A DNA stretch of 64,000 nt, taken from positions 45,511 through 109,510 of the forward strand of contig CAZNSX010000009.1 of the NCBI GenBank assembly GCA_964575845.1, in the 5' to 3' direction. This DNA is from CAZNSX01 sp964575845. GTDB taxonomy: Bacteria; UBA8248; CAZNSX01. Below the pieces are notes generated by a model. It had not been told where the DNA came from, did not search any database, and saw only the letters and a list, made by a program, of their open reading frames with translations. Positions 8,866 through 17,312 of this stretch are shown one piece after another. The first letter of the stretch is position 1. Every line of letters starts with the position of its first letter. The position numbers and the translations under genes were made by a program.

Positions 8866-9200
8866 GAAAAACAAAGTCTTGTTTAGGAGCGGTGCTGCTG
8901 CTCGCTTCAGCGATCCTGATCTCCGCCTGTGGCATGACCATGGACCTTGCAAACTGGTGGGTCGGCGCCGACAAGCCTCTCGCCTATCGAGAAGGCTTCA
9001 TACATGGGTTCGACAGCGGCGTGCCTGCAGCGGGTGGCTGCTGCTCGGTGTATCGGAGAGACAAGCAACGATACTCAGGCACTTCCGAGGACAGTCTCCT
9101 CTATAAACAAGGGTGGGATTATGGGTTCGAGGAGGCGAAAGAATACATGCAAAGGTTGGTCCACGACGCTGCTCCCGCCCCATCATTAGGAGGAGACTGA
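8862..9200 (+). CDS. small lipoprotein with a duplicated Y-x2-G-[FW]-x2-GF motif
   Basis: 112 residues with a short lipoprotein signal (MRKTKSCLGAVLLLASAILI) and lipobox I-S-A-C. The mature part has two related segments, YREGFIHGFDSG and YKQGWDYGFEEA, which suggests an internal repeat, and a CC pair between them. It should be anchored in an envelope membrane. I do not recognise the family. Lipoproteins in phage-derived blocks can act in lysis or superinfection exclusion, but nothing here proves either. Confidence 0.65.
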   Translation: MRKTKSCLGAVLLLASAILISACGMTMDLANWWVGADKPLAYREGFIHGFDSGVPAAGGCCSVYRRDKQRYSGTSEDSLLYKQGWDYGFEEAKEYMQRLVHDAAPAPSLGGD

Positions 9201-9286
9201 GGCCGAAAATGCCCACCGTGAGGTTTTGAGGAATCAAGAACTGAGTTAGCGGAGGCATCCGTTGAAACTACGGGAGGATAGGATAA

Positions 9287-9601
9287 ATGGGGGAGATGGT
9301 GTCTTTGACTCTGTGGTTGGGATTTTCGTTCCTGGCTGGCTGGTACTGGTCGAGCAAGGGACGAACGCTATGGGGAGGCTTCACCCTCAGCATCTTCCTC
9401 TCGCCGCTGGCGGGCTTCATCGTAGGGCTCTTTTTGAGACCTGACCATAGAGTGCTCGAAGGAAGGAGGCTCATGCGCGGCGACACGAGGAGGTGCCCCT
9501 ACTGCGCCGAGATCCTCCAGAGGGCGGCGGTGCGGTGCCGCTACTGCGGTATGAACCTGGTCGAGACCCCGACGGTGGGTCCTGAGAAGTTCGATGCCTA
9601 G
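9287..9601 (+). CDS. two-helix membrane protein with C-terminal zinc ribbon
   Basis: 104 residues. Two hydrophobic segments lie within residues 4-20 and 30-50 (LTLWLGFSFLAGWYW, then FTLSIFLSPLAGFIVGLF), and a soluble zinc ribbon CPYC-x10-CRYC sits at about residues 70-87. GGGAGG lies nine bases before the ATG. The stop overlaps the next start by eight bases. Proteins of this architecture are widespread in bacteria and phages and mostly uncharacterised. Confidence 0.68.
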   Translation: MGEMVSLTLWLGFSFLAGWYWSSKGRTLWGGFTLSIFLSPLAGFIVGLFLRPDHRVLEGRRLMRGDTRRCPYCAEILQRAAVRCRYCGMNLVETPTVGPEKFDA

Positions 9602-10820
9602 CGTTCAATCTCTCCGCCACTCCCTGGAGCAGCAGAAAGGCCGCCGAGCTCAGATCCTCCAGAACCTTGAGCAGACCGAACGGGCGGTCAAGGAAAAAGG
9701 GCGGGACCTCCGCCGGCACGAGGAGGCCCGGGAGATCATCCGAGAGGTGGGCCTGAAAACCCAGCAGTCCCTTCAATACCACATCTCCGAGATAACCACC
9801 CTAGCGCTGGAGGCGGTGTTCGATGACCCCTACCAGATAGATTCTAACCTCAGGGGGAACCTCGGCGTCGAGCTTGAGGCCGCACTGGACGAGGGTTCCT
9901 TTGAGCTCGCGGTTCTGGCTCCCGCGTTCCCCGCCAACGGGAGGACCACCTCCCGCGGGGAGCAACGGGTGGCGGGGGTCCCACTCTCTGAGCTTGACCT
10001 CTATGAGGGGGGTGTCCGGGTGAGGGTCTCCTCCCGGGTCAAGGCTAACCTTGGGAGGCTGGAAGTGCTAGCGGAAGAAGTTTTTCTCAAAGATATCAGG
10101 CGAGGGAGGGAGCATCTTAAGGGTCTCTTGGTGAAGCTCAAGGATGAGGGCATTCGGGTCGTTATATGCGACGCGGAAGAAGAGGAGGACCTTGCAGTGA
10201 TTGTCGAGGCTGTCAAAAGCTCGCCCGTGAGGGCCCTCCTCTGCGGCTCCGCCGGGCTTGCCGGCCCCCTGGCCGAGGGCCTTCGCTCTGAGGGTTCAAG
10301 GCCTGATCCCCCCTTCCCGCTTCGGCCCCCGAGGCTCATTCTCTCAGGATCCCTCCATCCCCTCAATCTCAGGCAGCTCTCCCGGCTTGAGGCCTCGGGC
10401 AGGGCTCTGCTCTTCAGGCTTCCCTTGGAGTATATCGAGGAGGAGATCCTGGAAAGCGCGGCGGAAGAGCTTTCCAGAGGAAAGGATTTGGGGGTCTTCT
10501 CCCCGCCCCCAGTGAATTCCGCCCGGGATGCAGTTGATGTGGCATCCCTTCTGGGGCGGCTCGGAGCCGCGCTGCAAGGGATGGTCGAGCTGGGAGGTGT
10601 CATTCTTTCCGGGGGCGACACGGCAAGGGCCTTCCTTAGAGAGTCGGGCTCGCCCGGGCTCAGCGTCGGAAAGGCCCTTCTGCCCGGTGTGGCCCTCTGC
10701 CGACTTCTGGGAAAGGAGCTCCCCTGCATAACCAAGCCGGGGGGCTTTGGGCCTGAGGATGCTTACTTGAGGCTTCTTGAGGGAGGTGAGAGAAATGGCC
10801 AGGCCGCGGGCAAGGGTTAA
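9594..10820 (+). pseudogene. chimeric frame: phage coiled-coil N-terminus fused to the C-terminal part of the DUF1537 kinase
   Basis: A 408-codon frame with two origins. Codons 1-83, to FDDPYQID, are a coiled coil ending in QYHISEITTLALEAVF, a signature I associate with the N-terminal half of phage SbcC/Rad50-like ATPases; the ATPase part is missing. From base 9843 it is the kinase: SNLRGNLGVELEA, LAPAFPANGR, then the C-terminal nucleotide-binding domain with CGSAGLAGPLAE, LILSGSLH, LSGGDTA and ITKPGGFG. The substrate-binding N-terminus is supplied by a separate fragment at 8336, so no complete kinase can be made unless the two halves complement each other. The end overlaps pdxA by 26 bases, as expected for the native operon. 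Confidence 0.8.
9837..9842 (+). repeat. right copy of the 6-bp junction repeat ATAGAT
   Basis: The right-hand ATAGAT encodes Ile-Asp directly before SNLRGN of the kinase. It pairs with 8585-8590 and defines the right edge of the insertion. Confidence 0.6.
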
Positions 10821-11856
10821 GCCTCTGGTTGCCCTTACCATGGGAGACCCGGCGGGAGTGGGACCAGAGGTGGCCCTGAAGGCCGCGCTCCTTCCGGGCG
10901 TGAGGAGGGTCTGCATCCCTGTGCTGGTGGGGGATGCCAGTGCCTTCAAGAGGGCGGCCCGTGCCTCAGGCCTCGAAGTAAAGCTCCGCATCCTCAAGGG
11001 GGGTCCGCAGGGCGCCGGGGCCGGTCCCGAGATTAACGTGCTGGACCTCGATAACCTGGAAGAAGGCTCCTGGTCTTTCGGAAAGAGCACCTCCCTTACG
11101 GGCAGGGCCGCCGCCCAGGCGATCGAGCGGGCTGTGGAACTCGCCCTCTCCGGCGGGGTTGTTGCCCTTGTGACCGCTCCCATAAGCAAAGAAGCCCTCC
11201 AGCAGGCGGGATACATTTACCCCGGCCACACGGAGTTCCTGGCCCATCTCGTCGGGGGCGCGGACCCCGTCATGACCCTCATCTGCGGCCGGTTCCGGGT
11301 GGCTCACGTCTCCTCCCACTGCTCCCTTAAGGAAGCCTGTCGCCGGGTGAGGCGACCCCGCATCCTAAGGGCCATCTCTCTCCTGGCCGATGCCTTGATG
11401 CGCCTCGGCATAGGGGAGCCACGGATAGCGGTCTCGGGCTTGAACCCTCATGCAGGCGAAGGGGGGCTTTTCGGCCTGGAGGAGCTGGAGGAGATAGCAC
11501 CCGCAGTGGAAGAGGCCAGGAAGCAGGGTTTCAGCGTGGAAGGGCCCCTCCCACCCGACACCGTTTTCATCAAACATCGGGACGGCCACTACGACGGCGT
11601 TGTGGCCATGTACCACGACCAGGGGCACATTGCTGGAAAGTTGGGGGGGTTCTCTTTGAAGCGCGGCGTAAGGGGAAAAGTGCGCGGCGTAAACGTCACC
11701 CTGGGCCTTCCCATCATACGCACCTCAGTTGACCACGGAACGGCACTGGATATAGCTGGCCGCGGCCTGGCTGACGGGGCCAGCATGGCCGATGCCGTCA
11801 GGCTTGCGGTGAAGCTCTCCCGGGCCTCTCCCTCGTCTATCTCAGGCAAGCCTTGA
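10795..11856 (+). CDS. pdxA: PdxA-family 4-phospho-hydroxyacid dehydrogenase (probably PdxA2)
   Basis: 353 residues from ATG 10795, which has GGAGGTGA five bases upstream. PdxA features: LTMGDPAGVGPE at the start and three metal-ligand His regions, GHTEFLAH, NPHAGEGG and MYHDQGH. PdxA oxidises 4-phosphohydroxy-L-threonine in vitamin B6 synthesis. The PdxA2 branch oxidises 4-phospho-D-threonate or D-erythronate, whose product decarboxylates to DHAP. Overlap with a DUF1537 kinase gene is the known arrangement for the sugar-acid pathway, so PdxA2 is favoured. With the kinase broken, its substrate supply is in doubt unless another kinase exists. Confidence 0.88.
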   Translation: MARPRARVKPLVALTMGDPAGVGPEVALKAALLPGVRRVCIPVLVGDASAFKRAARASGLEVKLRILKGGPQGAGAGPEINVLDLDNLEEGSWSFGKSTSLTGRAAAQAIERAVELALSGGVVALVTAPISKEALQQAGYIYPGHTEFLAHLVGGADPVMTLICGRFRVAHVSSHCSLKEACRRVRRPRILRAISLLADALMRLGIGEPRIAVSGLNPHAGEGGLFGLEELEEIAPAVEEARKQGFSVEGPLPPDTVFIKHRDGHYDGVVAMYHDQGHIAGKLGGFSLKRGVRGKVRGVNVTLGLPIIRTSVDHGTALDIAGRGLADGASMADAVRLAVKLSRASPSSISGKP

Positions 11857-11879
11857 GAGCCCTTCGTGCAGCGGCAGTT

Positions 11880-13112
11880 TCAGGAGGAAGGGAGCAGGGA
11901 GCGGTAGAGGGCCTCATACTCTGAGACCCCTGCTTCGAGGCTGAAGAGACTCTCGGCTACTCTGCGGCAACGGTTCCTCAAGGCGGGCCCGTCCGCCAGG
12001 AGGTCAAGGATTTCTTTAAGGGCTCGGTCGTAGCCCTCGGGAGTCTGTTCCCTTACCATTACCCCTACTCTGTGAGGGAGGAGGTCTTCTTCACTATCCC
12101 CCACTCCCGGAGTCATCACCACGGGAAGGCCAGAGGCCAGGTATTCGGCCAGTTTAATGGGTGACATGGCCCGTCGGGCAAAGGATTGCCGGAGGAAGAG
12201 GAGGCCCACATGGGCTCTCACCATCTCGCCGGGGATTGCCTCGTGGGGGACCCGGGCAAGCTTCACCTTGCCGAGGGGAAGGCCTCCGGCTGTGAGGGCC
12301 TTTTCCACTCCTGAAAGGTCATTATTGGCCAGGAAAAGAAGCCGGGCATCGGGGATAAGCCTTTGAGCCCTTTCAAAAAAGCGCAGCATCTCCTCCACCA
12401 GGTAATATCCCCCAACAGAGCCAGCATAGAGAAAGGTGAGCCCACCTTCTGCGTCCTCCGCTTCCGCCCTCCTTCTGAAGCGTTCCGGGTCAACGCAGCA
12501 GGGGATCACCCTGACGGGCGGAGGCCCCCCGGGAGGCCTGAGTGAGCCCTCCTCAATCTCCCGGCGAAGGGCTCTCGTGAGGACAACCGCGGCATCGCAC
12601 CCCTTCAGGCAGCGCCGCTCAAGGGCTGATGTCAGCCTGTAGGTGAGCGAGCCAGCAGCCCAACGACCGGCATCCACGTACTCCTCCCCCATGAGTCCCC
12701 GGATGTTGAAGACGAAGGGCACTCTGAGCAGCCGGCAAAGGGGGTAGACCATAAGGGCTGCCATGATAGCTCGGGCGTCCACGAGTTCGATGCGTCTTCT
12801 CGGAAAAAGATAGGCACAATAAAGGAAGCCCCGGAGGATATCCCAAAGGGTTGCCAAAAAAGAGGGCCTTTTATGGTAGCGAAGCCAGTGCCAATCTACT
12901 CCCTGCTCGGAAAGCTCCCTCTTCTCCCGCCCGAGGGCCTCCCTGTCGTTGCTGGGAAGCTCGCCCGGCTTCTCAAAGGTGAGGAGGGTAAACCTCATCC
13001 CCCGCTTGGAAAGCTCCCGCATATAGGGAATTGCCTGCGAGCGTATGTGAGGTTCTCGGATGCCGTTATAGGAGACGAAAAGAACCCTATGGGGTTTTTT
13101 CTCTTTGGCCAT
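11880..13112 (-). CDS. GT4-type glycosyltransferase
   Basis: 410 residues, GT-B fold. The N-terminal domain opens HRVLFVSYNGIREPHIRSQ. The C-terminal domain contains FLYAGSVGGYY, where the sugar-nucleotide domain begins, and SPIKLAEYLASGLPVV, the GT4 E-x7-E-like donor region. The ATG at 13112 has GGAAGG before it; an upstream TTG at 13136 does not. It probably adds a sugar to a lipid-linked polysaccharide at the inner face of the inner membrane. It follows the fusion gene at 13155 by about 40 bases. Confidence 0.82.
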   Translation of the reverse strand: MAKEKKPHRVLFVSYNGIREPHIRSQAIPYMRELSKRGMRFTLLTFEKPGELPSNDREALGREKRELSEQGVDWHWLRYHKRPSFLATLWDILRGFLYCAYLFPRRRIELVDARAIMAALMVYPLCRLLRVPFVFNIRGLMGEEYVDAGRWAAGSLTYRLTSALERRCLKGCDAAVVLTRALRREIEEGSLRPPGGPPPVRVIPCCVDPERFRRRAEAEDAEGGLTFLYAGSVGGYYLVEEMLRFFERAQRLIPDARLLFLANNDLSGVEKALTAGGLPLGKVKLARVPHEAIPGEMVRAHVGLLFLRQSFARRAMSPIKLAEYLASGLPVVMTPGVGDSEEDLLPHRVGVMVREQTPEGYDRALKEILDLLADGPALRNRCRRVAESLFSLEAGVSEYEALYRSLLPSS

Positions 13113-13154
13113 GGACCTTCCGGGGACTTTCCGCAAAGGGCTCTGGAGGAGGGC

Positions 13155-15182
13155 TCACGGGGAGAGAGCAGAAGATGCCCCCTGGGCCGGGGAGCTTATC
13201 GCAGGGCCCAGCCTTCGGACCGCCGCCTCCTCCTCGGTGGCGCATTCCTTCTCCCATGAAGGAGAACGCTCTTCCTTCTCACCGTAAAGGCGCCATCCGT
13301 ACTTCTCCGTAGGAGTGATGATAACTTTCTTGAGCCCCGCCCGGTAGGCCCACTCCCTGAGCTCCTCCTCGCCGAAGTAATGGCGTATCGGCGCGGAGAA
13401 GCGGTCAAACCAGTCTGCGTAACACACCGAGAAGGGGAATTTGGCATATAGCTTTATCCGGGAAAGGGCTATTCGTTCAATAAGCGGGAACTTCCGGAGC
13501 ATCTTATAAGGTTTGATGAAGAGCATGTAATCCAGGAGGGCAAAGACAAAGCAGATGCGCTTAAGGGCCCTGTGAGGGATGCGATGCGTGATTCGCCGGG
13601 CACTTTCGGTGACGAAATTGATGAAAACCCGCTTGGTACTGTATACCCAGATGAAGACGGGAGCGCCCGGCTTAAGACAACTGAGCAAAGCTCGAAAACC
13701 GCGCTCCGGGTCCGGGAGGTGATGAATAGCCCCCAGGCAATAAATAAAGTCAAAAGAACCGGGCTTAAAAGGCAGGGAGTAGATGTCTCCCTTGGCGAGG
13801 GACACATTCGCGAAGTCGCGGTTGGTGGCCCTCGCGGTGAAAATGGCATTGCTGAAATCCATGCCGACGACGCGACGAGCGCCATATTGAGCAGCGTAGT
13901 AGAGATGCCGGCCGAAGCCACAAGCCGCATCCAGGCCCACCTTTCCGTTGAAAAAACCTGGCCCCACGGGGTGGATATAGTTTAAGAAGTGCTCCTCATT
14001 GGCCGGGACCATATCGGGAAACTCCGTCCACTGAAAATCGAAACTTCTCTGGGTCTTCTTCTGGGAGCGTTCGAATTCTGCCCGCCGCTTTTCCAGGCCA
14101 TCCTCATATGCATCACTTATGACCTGCTGGAAGAGGTGAAAATTGCCCTTAACAGAGTAGTGGGCCTCAACCCGGGCCTGTCCCTCGCGCCCCATCCTCT
14201 CCCTGAGCTCGGGGCTCTCCACAAGGTGAGAGACCTTCTCTATCCATTCCTCTTCACTCCTTGCGAGAAAGCCGTTGACCCCATCTTCCACGATGTAGTT
14301 ATTCACGCCCACGGGGGAGCACACCACGGGGAGCTTCACGCTCATATAGAGAAGGGCCTTAAACCCGCACTTATACCTCTCCCATTCGTCATCCCTGAGG
14401 GGCATGATGCCGATATCGAAAGTTCTCAGGTCTTCCAGCTCTCGCTCAAGGGACCAGGGGAGGTTCTTTATGCGGCCGTTCCTCGATGGCGGCGTGTACT
14501 GCCCGCCGATGACCCGCACCTCCAGCTGAGGATACCTCGCCAGGAGCTTCTCAAACACCCGGTCCAGCATCTTGAGATATTTGGCCGTTGTGTGACTACC
14601 TATCCAGCCCATTATCACCCTGCCATCCCGCCCGTCCTTGGGGCTCTCAGCCCGGTAAACCTCAGTCTCAACGGGCGTAGGGATGATCACCACGTTGGGG
14701 TTATATTTGAGGGCGTAATCTTTCAGAAACTCATTTCCCGCAATGACACGGGAGCTGAGCTTTATGATGTCCCTCACCCGGTGGCTCTGCTTGAAGAAGG
14801 TGTAGATCCTCTCCCGGAGGTCAGACTTATTGGAAAGGAAGATGCCGTCATCGAAATCAAAGATGATACCCGAGGGGAGGCGCCTGAGGAGCCAGGTGTT
14901 AAAAGGAGTCCAGATGGGAAAGATGCGCCTGTGGATGAAGACGACGTCGTACTTTGAGGCCGCGAGAAGCACCCATAAGTAGCGGAAGAATGCCTTCACG
15001 AAGTAGTAAACCTTGCGCAGCCTGTGGCCCTTGACATAGAGGATGCTGTATAGCTCACGGGACATGAAGGGCTCCACCCGCCACTGAACCTCCCGCTGGT
15101 CCAAGTAGCGCAAGAACTGCTCAACGCGCAGGCGGTTGCTGGCCCCTTCCGTAGGATAGGGGACGATGAAGAGGACCTTCAT
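13155..15182 (-). CDS. glycosyltransferase-SAM methyltransferase fusion protein
   Basis: 675 residues with two catalytic modules. Residues 1-375 are a GT4-like GT-B glycosyltransferase (MKVLFIVPYPTEGASNRLRV at the start, IMGWIGSHTT near 190, then the YKCGFKALLYMSVKLPVV donor region). Residues 385-640 are a class I methyltransferase (motif I VGLDAACGFGRHLYYAA, acidic loop VVGMDFS, then FDFIYCLGAIHHLPD). The last 35 residues look like an unstructured extension. A fused pair suggests that the sugar transferred, or its acceptor, is methylated in the same step, for example to cap or modify a chain. Acceptor unknown. Confidence 0.83.
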   Translation of the reverse strand: MKVLFIVPYPTEGASNRLRVEQFLRYLDQREVQWRVEPFMSRELYSILYVKGHRLRKVYYFVKAFFRYLWVLLAASKYDVVFIHRRIFPIWTPFNTWLLRRLPSGIIFDFDDGIFLSNKSDLRERIYTFFKQSHRVRDIIKLSSRVIAGNEFLKDYALKYNPNVVIIPTPVETEVYRAESPKDGRDGRVIMGWIGSHTTAKYLKMLDRVFEKLLARYPQLEVRVIGGQYTPPSRNGRIKNLPWSLERELEDLRTFDIGIMPLRDDEWERYKCGFKALLYMSVKLPVVCSPVGVNNYIVEDGVNGFLARSEEEWIEKVSHLVESPELRERMGREGQARVEAHYSVKGNFHLFQQVISDAYEDGLEKRRAEFERSQKKTQRSFDFQWTEFPDMVPANEEHFLNYIHPVGPGFFNGKVGLDAACGFGRHLYYAAQYGARRVVGMDFSNAIFTARATNRDFANVSLAKGDIYSLPFKPGSFDFIYCLGAIHHLPDPERGFRALLSCLKPGAPVFIWVYSTKRVFINFVTESARRITHRIPHRALKRICFVFALLDYMLFIKPYKMLRKFPLIERIALSRIKLYAKFPFSVCYADWFDRFSAPIRHYFGEEELREWAYRAGLKKVIITPTEKYGWRLYGEKEERSPSWEKECATEEEAAVRRLGPAISSPAQGASSALSP

Positions 15183-15230
15183 GTTGTCGACATTCTCCTC
15201 GCCAGGGGAACTAGTTTCTTATTATAAGAA

Positions 15231-15236
15231 AAAATA
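15231..15236 (-). promoter_or_regulatory. possible -10 box of the polysaccharide genes at 15182 and below
   Basis: Reading leftward, TATAAT lies about 50 bases before the fusion-gene start, in the most AT-rich part of this gap. The -35 at the right distance (TTCTCG) is poor, so this is only a candidate promoter. Confidence 0.35.
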
Positions 15237-15285
15237 ATATTTACGAGAAGCCAAAAGAATTATCAAGGCCCAGACTTCAGCTGGA

Positions 15286-16077
15286 CTAAGGCGAAGGGGA
15301 CCCTCCAAACCGGGCCCTTGCCCTCTGCATAAGCCCGAGCTTTCGACTCACCTCGTAGACCACCCTACGAAGGGGCATCTGAAGCTCGGGCTTAATGATA
15401 GGAGGAAGAGCCTTGAGCTGAGATAGGCGCTTGTAAAAATCGCTGTAAGGGCGCCCCCTGAAGCGAGCCGAGCCGACTGCCCTCTGGGCTATAGAAGGGT
15501 CGGCCCTGAGGTCATCGAGGCTCGCAAGCTGGCCTCGGGCGTTTCTGAAGACGACTCCGAGGTAGGTATCGAAGAGGAGCATCCTCCCGCCCAGCTCTAC
15601 CACCGCCACGGTGGGGCCTTTTGTGCCGTCGGGGGCGTGCAGCCGGTACGTGGCCGAACGATAGCCCGCATAAGTGGCCAGGGTCGTGAAGACATCGCCT
15701 ACCTGGTCACCTTCCCCGTAGCCGCGGATGATGACATTAAGGATGTGATCATCCCTCACGGGGAGGCCCTCCGGAGTTCCAAACCTGATATTGGCCCGCA
15801 CCCACCTGAGGATGCCCAGGAGTTTCTCCTCACCGGTGGGGGCACCCAGGGTAATCTGTTGAGCCAGGTATTTGAACTGGTAATGGCGGCTAAAGAAGGT
15901 CAGGAGTTTAAGGTAGAGGGGAATGGGTCTCTCGCGGAAGACGTAATCGACCCCCTCTCGGGTGTTAGCCGGCCTTTGCAAAAGGAAAAACAAGCCCGCC
16001 AGGATGAGGGCGAGGATGATCAGGATCCAGGGCCACCTTTTCCTCTTTCGGGGGGCTGAGGGCAAATAACCTACCAT
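15286..16077 (-). CDS. membrane-anchored transglutaminase-like protein lacking catalytic Cys and His
   Basis: 263 residues. A basic N-terminus (RKRKRW) precedes one membrane helix at about residues 15-33 (WILIILALILAGLFFLLQ), so the rest should be periplasmic. The body resembles transglutaminase-like proteins of exopolysaccharide clusters, with the end pattern LLFDTYLGVVFRNARG. Where relatives read GQCDEQ and HTVAEV, this protein reads GEGDQV and PTVAVV, so the nucleophilic Cys and the His appear lost while the Asp remains. It is probably a binding or scaffold protein rather than an enzyme. It lies eight bases after the wecB stop and is likely co-transcribed. Confidence 0.68.
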   Translation of the reverse strand: MVGYLPSAPRKRKRWPWILIILALILAGLFFLLQRPANTREGVDYVFRERPIPLYLKLLTFFSRHYQFKYLAQQITLGAPTGEEKLLGILRWVRANIRFGTPEGLPVRDDHILNVIIRGYGEGDQVGDVFTTLATYAGYRSATYRLHAPDGTKGPTVAVVELGGRMLLFDTYLGVVFRNARGQLASLDDLRADPSIAQRAVGSARFRGRPYSDFYKRLSQLKALPPIIKPELQMPLRRVVYEVSRKLGLMQRARARFGGSPSP

Positions 16078-16084
16078 TAGCCCT

Positions 16085-17254
16085 TCAGACGCTCACATAA
16101 GCCGCCGGCCCCCGGGCTGCAGCCATTATCTCACGCTTCCTCTCAAGGAGGAAACTTACGATACGCCCCGCCGCGGCGCCGTCTCCGTAAGGATTGATGG
16201 CCTTCGACATGGCCTGGTGGCGTGTCTTATCGGTCAGAAGGGATGTGGCCGCCCTGAGGATTTCGCTTGTATCGGTTCCCACTACCTGAGCCGCGCCGGC
16301 TTCCACGGCCTCAGGTCTCTCGGTCACCCGGCGCAGCACCAGGACAGGGGTCCCAAAAGTGGGGGCCTCCTCTTGGATGCCGCCCGAGTCGGTCAGGATA
16401 ATATAGGAGCGTTTCATCAGGTGAACACATGTGCGGTAATCTAGGGGCTCTGTGAGGTGGATGCGCTCCCTACCCGACAGAAGCGCCTCCACAGCACGCC
16501 TCACATTGGGGTTTGGATGGACTGGATAAATTATGGCCAGGTCCTCAAAGCACTCGCCCAGCTCCACAAGTGCCCTGCATATGTTTCTCAGAGGCTCACC
16601 AAAGCTCTCCCGCCGGTGGGCCGTGACGAGGATGAGGCGCCTTCCCTCCAGGGGTAACCCCCGAAGGGGTCCTGAGGCCATGAGGTCGAAGGGTTCCCGG
16701 GCTATTGAGAGGAGGGCGTCAATGACGGGGTTTCCCGTAATCAGTATCCTCCCCGGTGGCACCCCCTCTCTCAAAAGGTTTTCCCTGGCCCTTGCCGTAG
16801 GGGCGAAGTGGTAGTCGGCAAGGACAGTGGTGAGACGGCGATTTATCTCCTCGGGGTAAGGGTTCTGCTTGTCACCGCTCCTGAGGCCTGCTTCCACGTG
16901 GCCCACGAGACAGCCCCAGTAGTAGGAAAGGAGGGCCCCCATAAAGGTAGTGGTTGTATCTCCTTGAACCAGGGCCAGATGAGGGCTGAACTCCCGGTAA
17001 ACCGGCTCCATCTTTTCGACGATCTCCCGGGTGAGCTGAAAGAGGTCTTGATTCTCAAGCATGACGTCAAGATCCCTTTGGGGGATTATCTTGAAGAGGT
17101 CCAGAACCTGGTCGAGCATCTCCCGGTGCTGGGCTGTGGCCACCACGATGGAGTCCACCTCCTCGCGGTGCTTCTCCAGCTCCTTCACCACCGGAGCCAT
17201 CTTGATGGCCTCAGGTCTCGTGCCTATGATGGTAAGGACCCTAAGCTTCGTCAA
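16085..17254 (-). CDS. wecB: UDP-N-acetylglucosamine 2-epimerase
   Basis: 389 residues from a TTG at 17254 with GGGAGAGGG upstream. The open frame extends to 17341, but that part overlaps the neighbouring gene and is not conserved. Family motifs: IGTRPEAIKMAP, VQGDTTTT, HVEAGLRSGD, PEEINRRL, TAHRRESFG and TDSGGIQEEAP. These provide the Asp, Glu and His residues of the elimination-addition mechanism. It makes UDP-ManNAc for surface glycans. The downstream genes on this strand are polysaccharide glycosyltransferases, which fits. Confidence 0.93.
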   Translation of the reverse strand: MTKLRVLTIIGTRPEAIKMAPVVKELEKHREEVDSIVVATAQHREMLDQVLDLFKIIPQRDLDVMLENQDLFQLTREIVEKMEPVYREFSPHLALVQGDTTTTFMGALLSYYWGCLVGHVEAGLRSGDKQNPYPEEINRRLTTVLADYHFAPTARARENLLREGVPPGRILITGNPVIDALLSIAREPFDLMASGPLRGLPLEGRRLILVTAHRRESFGEPLRNICRALVELGECFEDLAIIYPVHPNPNVRRAVEALLSGRERIHLTEPLDYRTCVHLMKRSYIILTDSGGIQEEAPTFGTPVLVLRRVTERPEAVEAGAAQVVGTDTSEILRAATSLLTDKTRHQAMSKAINPYGDGAAAGRIVSFLLERKREIMAAARGPAAYVSV

Positions 17255-17312
17255 AGCCCTCTCCCGCTTTAATGCACTTTGATGAGACGGACCCGGGAGA
17301 ACCCATAGTGTT

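Larger units (their letters stand above)
8591..9842 (+). mobile_element. 1.25-kb phage-like insertion splitting the DUF1537 kinase gene
   Basis: Everything between the two ATAGAT words is foreign to the kinase gene. Removing bases 8591-9842 would restore an uninterrupted reading frame KKID-SNLRGN. The block carries four small co-directional genes packed with overlaps: a coiled-coil protein, a lipoprotein, a two-helix membrane zinc-ribbon protein and the front half of a coiled-coil protein resembling phage SbcC/Rad50-like ATPases. No integrase, transposase or clear terminal inverted repeats are present, and the last gene is cut mid-protein. The block therefore looks like a fragment of a larger element captured by illegitimate recombination rather than a self-moving unit. 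Confidence 0.7.

Noticed and set aside
8591..9842. Insertion sequence or group II intron as the cause of the kinase split
   Set aside because: No transposase, reverse transcriptase or clear terminal inverted repeats; the left and right ends show no mirror similarity.
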